Positions 58,154-64,000 of a DNA stretch of 64,000 nt are shown here, one piece after another; the first letter of the stretch is position 1, and the number at the start of each line of letters is the position of its first letter. Below the pieces are notes generated by a model. The model was not told the origin of the DNA, did not search any database, and was given only the letters and a program-made list of their open reading frames with translations. Source of the DNA: Channallabes apus (lineage: Eukaryota; Chordata; Actinopteri; Siluriformes; Clariidae); assembly GCA_030522415.1 (NCBI GenBank), contig CM060105.1:12070206-12134205 (forward strand). The letters are read 5' to 3'. Both the position numbers and the translations under genes were made by a program.

Positions 58154-59293
58154 TAGAGGTGGGCGATACTGCAAAATTTTGTATCGATCCGATACCGATA
58201 TTTATTTTAATTTTTAGCACACAATATAAATTACATCTACAAAATGATAAATTTTAGTCTATAGCCTGTCCACAATCCTATAACAATCCTATTGTGTCCC
58301 TTCCATGGTTAAATTAAACACACACACACCGTGAACACACACCCGGCGCAGTGCAGTTATTTGTTAATCTTAGTTTTGATTAAATAACATTAATAAAGAT
58401 TTAAAAATATTGTAAAAAAAAAGTATTATTCATTTTTAGTTGTCTATTAATACATTGTTAACAAATGACACTTTATTTGTAAAGTGTTACCATTTTTCAA
58501 CACCGGCAAAATAATCACTTTAATTTTAATATAAAACCACAGTTTTACAAAAAATACCACAGTTAAACTACGGTTAGTGTAAGCATTGTTAATTTGTGGT
58601 TTATATTACCCATGGTTACGTTTTTACAACAACTATGGTGAAGACACTTCATGCTGAAGATCCAATATGACTAAAAACATATTTTCCCCAGTGTTAGCTA
58701 CCTGGATATTACTGAGGCTGAAAGGACTCTGCCAGTGACTTCTGTCTCGCTGCCAGGGGGCGGGGCTCTGACTGAATGACCTCCTGTCTTTCTCTTTGTA
58801 GTTCCGAGCTCTCTTTGTCATGTCGTTTATGTGTTTGTGTAAGTTGGTGGTGTTACCACAGCGAATCACCTTTTAACAGACATCGCAATTTGCTGTGTTT
58901 TCATTCACAGCAGTAAAATACCTCCACACACACAGCGCTCCGTTTTTTATCTGTCGACTCCGTGATACCAAGTCAGACACACACCGCGCTCTCACTCTCT
59001 CTGCAGCTGCTTGTTTTAGGCGCTGCTGAGTCACGTGATGGTTAAGGCAACAAAACACAGCAGAGCCGAGGAGGGGGGAGGGGTGAACAATGTGCGCGAC
59101 GTGTGAAAGGAGCTGCATAAGAGAGCATTATATACAAGCGCATTTTAAATATTATATTTCATGCAAAATAAATACAATCACGGGTTTAAAAAAAAGCCCT
59201 TAATATCGATATTTTGACTTTTGGATCGATCATTTTCGATACATCCCCTAGAATCGATAGTATTGATATTAAGGATCGATACGCCCACCCCTA
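58154..59293. mobile_element. hAT element with exact 8-bp target duplication
   Basis: Ends TAGAGGTGGGCG and CGCCCACCCCTA are inverted; CTCTTGAG is duplicated at 58146-58153 and 59294-59301. Copies A and B of the host element have the site with a single CTCTTGAG (read as CTCAAGAG in A), or a close variant in B, so the empty site is in this window. 1140 bp, non-autonomous; contains a BED-finger remnant. Confidence 0.95.
58633..59118 (-). pseudogene. BED zinc-finger remnant of a hAT transposase
   Basis: The minus strand reads ALCVWRYFTAVNENTANCDVC, one in-frame TAA at about 58873, then KVIRCGNTTNLHKHIN, matching the aromatic-Cys-x2-Cys-His pattern of BED fingers that bind hAT ends. The transposase core is missing. 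Confidence 0.65.
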
Positions 59294-59754
59294 CTCTTGA
59301 GCTCCCACACCGCTGATGACGGTTCATCCTCCTCGGGCATTTAAGGGAAAATGACGTTAAATACAAGGTCTGTATACACATGTTCACTCACCTAATTCAC
59401 ATACAGTATGACTGAAAAATTATTACTATATGTAACATTTATTACTGTTACTGTGTTAAAGTTACACACAAACTTTCCGGCTGGTCTGAGATACTGGATG
59501 ATAATTTAGCTGAGAATAGCTGCTAGTTAGCCAAAGAACCCCACCTGTGTATGAAAGAAACGGCTATGATGTCTGAGCTTTTTAGCTTTCTCTGTAGAAT
59601 GTTTGCAGGGTTACGAAGATGGTGAAGTGATGAATGAACACTAAACTGTTAACTGTAGTGTTAGCATGACGCAGGCTTTTAGTTAGGTTGCTAGCGTTAG
59701 CAACCACTTTAGAACTTTATTAATCTTTATTAATATTAACTAATATTTATTAAT

Positions 59755-61605
59755 AATGTTAAGGAGCATTTCTCACTGATTGAGCCAATTGAGTATGTGT
59801 TTGATAATGGCAAGAAAAAGACATTCCAGTATTTGCCAATTCTCCCATTGTTGTCTCAACTTTTGAACAACAGACATATTCATGATACAGTTTTACAGAA
59901 TAGGCAGCAATCTGATGTTTCATTGGGATACAAGTCATTGCATGATGGATCATTTTTTAGAGCAAACTATTTTTTATGTGGAGATGAACATAGACTCTCA
60001 CTCATTCTTTATATAGATGAGTTTGAAATATGTAACCCTATTGGGACATCTCGCAAGAAACATAAAGTGACAGCTGTGTACTGGGTGTTTGCAGACATTC
60101 CTGCTACCCTGCGATCTACACTAACCTCCATCTACTTAGCCAATCTTTGTAGGTCAGATGATGTCAACCAATATGGATACCCACAAGTGTTGGAGCCACT
60201 GCTTAGAGATTTGAAATCCTTGGAAAATGATGGTCTTTTTGTGGTAAGTCTTGGCAAAGTGGTCAAGGGCACTGTATTTGTAGTAGTAGCCGATAATCTT
60301 GCAGCTCACTCTATAGGTGGGTTTGTTGAAAGCTTTTGCTCTTCGCACTTTTGTCGCTGTTGCATTGGAGAGCGTTCAGAGATCCAGAAGCATGAAGTAG
60401 GAGCAGGAATGTTTCCTTTACGGACAAAGTCTAATTGCAGTTTGCATGTCAAGGCAGCATTGTCTAACATTGATGAAGCTCATTATTGTGGAGTGAAAAG
60501 GCAGTGTCCCATTTCTGATAGACTGAGTTACTTTCATGCCACATCAGGTTATCCCCCTGATGCTTTGCACGATTTGCTTGAAGGGATTGTTCCTTTTGAA
60601 TTGGCACTTTGTCTGGGTGTGTTTATAAAAAGTAAGTACTTTTCTCTTCAAGAGCTCAACTGGTCCATCTTTCACTTTCCTTACAAGCGGAATGATAAAA
60701 CCAACTGTCCACAAAGTATTCCCTTCACTTTTGTATCACGTGAGAGTGTAGGAGGCAATGCACATATAAACTGGTGCTTATTGCGGATGCTACCTTTTAT
60801 GATTGGTTGCAAAGTACCAGAGAATGATGCAGCGTGGCAAGTTTTGATGACCTTGAAAGACATTGTTGAGCTTGTCATGGCTCCTGTGCATACAGAAATG
60901 TCTATAGGATACATGGAAAGCAAGATCAGTGAGCACCGTTATAGGTTTTTGGATGTCTTCCGAGGGGAGAAATTAAAACCTAAACATCACTTCCTTGAAC
61001 ATTATCCATGGCTTACAACTGCTTTTGGACCACTTGTGGATCTCTGGACCATGCGTTTCGAAGCAAAACACAGATTTTTTAAAAGGATCGTGAGACAGAC
61101 TGGGTCTTTCAAAAACATTCTGATGACAATGGCATGCAAACACCAATCCATGGTTGCGTATAACATACATAATGCTGTTATCCAAAGGCCAACACTGTTG
61201 GTATCTAGGATGACTCAAGTGGCAGTTGAGGTTCTAAAAGACAGCATTAAGGATTTGTTTGCAAGTAAGTGTCCCAGTGCAGTGGTCGTGAACATGACAA
61301 AGAAGGTCACCATTTTGGGAACTTCATATTGTGTTGGGATGTTGTTGCCTTTTGGATCGACAGGAGGGTTGCCAGACTTTGGAGAAATACTTCAAATAAT
61401 CATTGTGCATGACAACCCTGTGTTTGTTCTTAAGTTGCTCGGTGGGTGGTACCATGAGCACCTGAGAAGCTTTAGAGTAGAGCCCACAGGAAATATTGAA
61501 ATCCTTCAACATTCCGAAATCGAAGATGCGTACCCCTTGGCTGCATATAATACATCATATGGTCGAATGGTATCCCTGAAACACTTCATTTGCACATCAG
61601 AGTAA
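59755..61605 (+). CDS. DDE-type transposase-like protein, large intact exon
   Basis: The frame is open from about 59741 (VKEHFSLIEPIEYVF) to the stop at 61605, over 610 codons; the listed GTG at 59797 is only an alternative start and the true N-terminus is probably in lost or upstream exons. Counting from 59797: YIDEFEICNP (Asp about 72), VADNLAAHS (Asp about 164), C-rich FCRCCIG (about 184), DALHDLLEGIV (D-x2-H at about 254), RFEAKHRFFKRIV (Glu about 420). The order Asp, CxxC, DxxH, FE parallels the tnp2/DUF4218-like protein at 55465-56613, so I infer a distant CMC-type transposase or a domesticated relative. It belongs to a protein family I know from many fish genomes as uncharacterised. 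A PB1-containing gene follows 260 bases on. Confidence 0.65.
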   Translation, partial: NVKEHFSLIEPIEYVFDNGKKKTFQYLPILPLLSQLLNNRHIHDTVLQNRQQSDVSLGYKSLHDGSFFRANYFLCGDEHRLSLILYIDEFEICNPIGTSRKKHKVTAVYWVFADIPATLRSTLTSIYLANLCRSDDVNQYGYPQVLEPLLRDLKSLENDGLFVVSLGKVVKGTVFVVVADNLAAHSIGGFVESFCSSHFCRCCIGERSEIQKHEVGAGMFPLRTKSNCSLHVKAALSNIDEAHYCGVKRQCPISDRLSYFHATSGYPPDALHDLLEGIVPFELALCLGVFIKSKYFSLQELNWSIFHFPYKRNDKTNCPQSIPFTFVSRESVGGNAHINWCLLRMLPFMIGCKVPENDAAWQVLMTLKDIVELVMAPVHTEMSIGYMESKISEHRYRFLDVFRGEKLKPKHHFLEHYPWLTTAFGPLVDLWTMRFEAKHRFFKRIVRQTGSFKNILMTMACKHQSMVAYNIHNAVIQRPTLLVSRMTQVAVEVLKDSIKDLFASKCPSAVVVNMTKKVTILGTSYCVGMLLPFGSTGGLPDFGEILQIIIVHDNPVFVLKLLGGWYHEHLRSFRVEPTGNIEILQHSEIEDAYPLAAYNTSYGRMVSLKHFICTSE

Positions 61606-61865
61606 GCATTGCTCATCACTTTATTTTTTTTCTATTATTTTCACCATGACAATGTAGGTAATTATAAATATTTCTACATAGGATGTTAGTCTTCTGAGGC
61701 TGTAGAATAGCACAGGTTTGGAATGGTTGTTGGGTTCCATGTTGCTGTAACAAAGTTTTCTCTCACTATAGTCCTGACTACTAGGCCTGTCAAATATTAA
61801 TCAACTACAATCTCTTTTTTTCTCTCTCTTTACAGCTGATGAAAACACATTCATTCCAAACCACA

Positions 61866-62998
61866 ATGTCAGTCAGGTTGCGAGTGATCATAGAAGAACA
61901 CAATGTGCAAAAGTTGACACTTCCATTGGGGATTCCTGATTCCAATAATTATTGAAACATTTCAGTTAGAAGGGCAATATGGACTACTTTATGAAGACAA
62001 AGATTTTGGGAATCAGTTTTTCAGTGTCATTTCAACTACTGAACTGCAAGACATGGCCACTGTAAAAATTGTAAAAAAAGAACCTACAGTTGTCCTTGAC
62101 TTACACGCACTAGAAGAATTGGGACCATCCTCTGTACTGAGTTCAGTGGACAGCACTGCAGATGACAGTGAAGCATACCCTGGTGCTACAGATGACTCTC
62201 GATCGTCCAGCTCACGAGAAACTGTCCTCCTCCCTGCATCATGTCGCACTGATCCATGGCCAGTGCCATTTAAAATTCCACAGTTTTCACGTGACATTGA
62301 GGTTATCCTTGAACAGGCAAACAAGGCATATCATGCCTCTGGAACATGCTTCCAAGATGCAAGTCTTAAATCTGCAATAATGCAAGACCTTGCCAAAGCC
62401 ATATTCTCCTACACAGCCTACCCCTCAAGCCTGCAAATAGCCTCAGTGGCTGAAGCACTCATTGAGAAGTTTCCATGCCTTAAGAAGCCTGGTTCTTTTG
62501 CAGGGATGTATGGGTGGCAGCAACGCCTCAAGTACAAGATGCACAATTTTCGTGCCAAGCTGAAGGCAGGAAAATATGCCTGGCCTGAAATAGAGGTAAA
62601 TACATTAAAGAGAAAGTCATCTGCTGACAGAGCCCCAGCCAAAAATCTGAAGAGACCCAAAAAAGCAGAGGTCAATTATCTCCCTCCGCATCCTTTGGGG
62701 GAAAATCAAGATACTTTAGAGAAGGAGAGGCTTGAGTTAGTAAATGAAATAAAAAAGAAAAACAATGGAAAGATTATAGGAGGAAAAATGTCCAAAACCT
62801 TTTCAATGTGAAGAGAGGAGGTGGTGACTCTCTGCCCAGCTATCAGTGTCTTCAAAGAGAGGTGGCCGGCTTTATTCACTGAGGCTCAAGTAAGAATATA
62901 TGTTTATACAGAGTCAGACAAAAAAATGTATACACACTTCAGGAAAGGAAAAACTGTCTAATGTATATTACTGTATATGAATATAGTAGTAATATTCA

Positions 62999-63040
<42 letters not shown>

Positions 63041-63915
63041 GTTAATGCATTTAGTATTAAACTGTTTATACAAGTTTTAATTTCCCTGAAGGGTGTTAAA
63101 ATTTTTTTTGCCTGACTGTATTTATTCTTTTCCAGCAAGTACTATGGCTCTCAATATTTCAATAAGTAAATGGGTATTAATATTAATTCATAATAATATG
63201 ATAAATTTACGTTATTACCTTTTAGAATTTTGCCTCCTTGTTTAAAAGTTGTCATATTAGTTCATCCCTTTACTTAATAGATCAAAGAGGAGTTTCGTCG
63301 GATAACAACAATTTCCCTGCAAGAAAAATTCATGCTTAAGCTTGACCGGTACACACCCCGTCTTCTGCAGCTGATGCGTGCCAAGGGTGGTGCTGTTGGT
63401 ACCAGGATGCATCCTCTCCTTAACACTATAAATGAGGTATGTTTTTTAAAAGTGCAAACACTGATTTGTAGAAACAAGGATGGACATTAAAATGCATCTC
63501 CTTACAGTCTCAGAGTGTAGAGAAAAAAAGGGCTGCAGTGGTCTGCTGCCTCATTGAGTACCTAGGGGAGCCCAAAGAAGAGCTTTTTTGTATCACAGGT
63601 AAGTTACAAAAATATTGATTTTTACACAAGGTGTTTAAAAACTAATAATTTTAGGTGCTTGTGACCCATAACCCCATGGCTGAGGACGATCCAACAGATG
63701 TGTCTATTATGATAGAGGGCATCCAAGTGATCAGTGGGTGTGGATACAAAACCAAGGCATGCATGTTGTTGATGGGTTTGATCTATGCCCTCAACCTTGA
63801 GTATCCTAAGAAGCTCAAGAATACTTTCGAAGTATTTCAACAACTTTTTTTGGAGCTTGATGGAGGCAAGTGTCTAAAGAAGGTTCACAGCTTCAAAATT
63901 AAGCTCATGGAATAG
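61866..63915 (+). pseudogene. Decayed PB1-containing multi-exon gene (SAMD3-like repeat family)
   Basis: ATG at 61866 opens a PB1-like domain (MSVRLRVIIEEHNVQKLTLP) whose frame ends at TGA 61953; the domain continues one frame over (ETFQLEGQYGLLYEDKDFG) into a 250-codon ORF. Thus a frameshifting deletion lies at about 61940-61950. The ORF stops at TGA 62809-62811, but the frame runs on (REEVVTLCPAISVFKERWPA) to a GTAAGA donor at 62890. Further exons: 63281-63436, 63508-63598, 63655-63915 (VLVTHNPMAEDDPTDVSIMI, ending KIKLME). The last junction does not keep frame and its intron is only 56 bases, so an exon may be deleted there. I recognise the likeness to the fish family annotated SAMD3-like, copied many times. 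Its nearness to the DDE-like gene suggests a shared mobile unit. Confidence 0.6.
63001..63036. repeat. (ATT)n microsatellite
   Basis: About 12 TTA/ATT units in the intron between 62890 and 63280. Confidence 0.95.
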
Positions 63916-64000
63916 AGTGCTACCTTGCTTTATGTTGGGGACAGTTACCCAAGTTCAGTATTATTCTCTTATTCTGCAATTTTTTAATTCATTTTAAAAT

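Larger units (their letters stand above)
57961..59740. mobile_element. ACCCAGC-type TIR element, copy E, with nested hAT
   Basis: Starts at TA with CACTCTAAAAAATGCTGGGT and follows the reverse complement of copy A from its right end (30098) inward to about 29490, then stops at about 59740 without a second terminal repeat. Its middle is interrupted by the hAT element at 58154-59293. Confidence 0.8.

Overview
The window looks like repeat-dense nuclear DNA from a teleost fish. Three things suggest this: an NLRC3-like fish NACHT-LRR gene with repeated LRR exons, a sushi-type Ty3/gypsy chromovirus with fish Tc1 and CR1/L2 elements, and canonical GT-AG introns throughout. I cannot fix the species; no prokaryotic gene, operon, CRISPR array or tRNA was seen.

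Layout. 1-1634 is one copy of a repeat that recurs at about 45551-47183 and carries the last exons of a DUF4806-domain gene. 1635-11160 is an AT-rich mosaic of shared segments holding a three-exon coiled-coil/BEN-like gene (3714-4914, minus) and a six-exon Tc1-like transposase gene (7864-9369, plus). 11425-15786 is a 5'-truncated CR1/L2-type LINE. 15787-18600 is non-coding duplicated sequence plus a Tc1 remnant. 19621-40555 (minus) is a seven-exon NLR gene, modelled at 909 aa with every junction in frame; its introns hold a 2.1 kb TIR element, a hAT-like element with a nested solo LTR, an ACCCAGC-type element inside another TIR element, and a full-length Tc1 element with an intact transposase. 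41800-45120 is another nest of DNA transposons. 45551-56613 (minus) appears to be one old two-gene DNA transposon (tnp2/DUF4218-like transposase plus DUF4806 gene) split by a very young 5.15 kb sushi-type gypsy element (50142-55295). 57427-63915 (plus) has a Myb/SANT-like exon broken by an ACCCAGC-type element with a hAT copy inside it, then an intact 600-residue DDE-like protein, then a decayed PB1-containing multi-exon gene.

How the parts relate. The only conventional host gene I can model end to end is the NLR, probably a cytosolic innate sensor. Nearly everything else is mobile DNA, much of it nested, so relative ages can be read off: hAT inside ACCCAGC element, gypsy inside the DUF4806 transposon, C element inside a Tc1 remnant. 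Three intron-containing transposon-derived genes keep exact reading frames across splice junctions (Tc1-like gene, BEN gene, DUF4806 gene), which is unusual for dead repeats. All gene models are by eye; no search or alignment was run.
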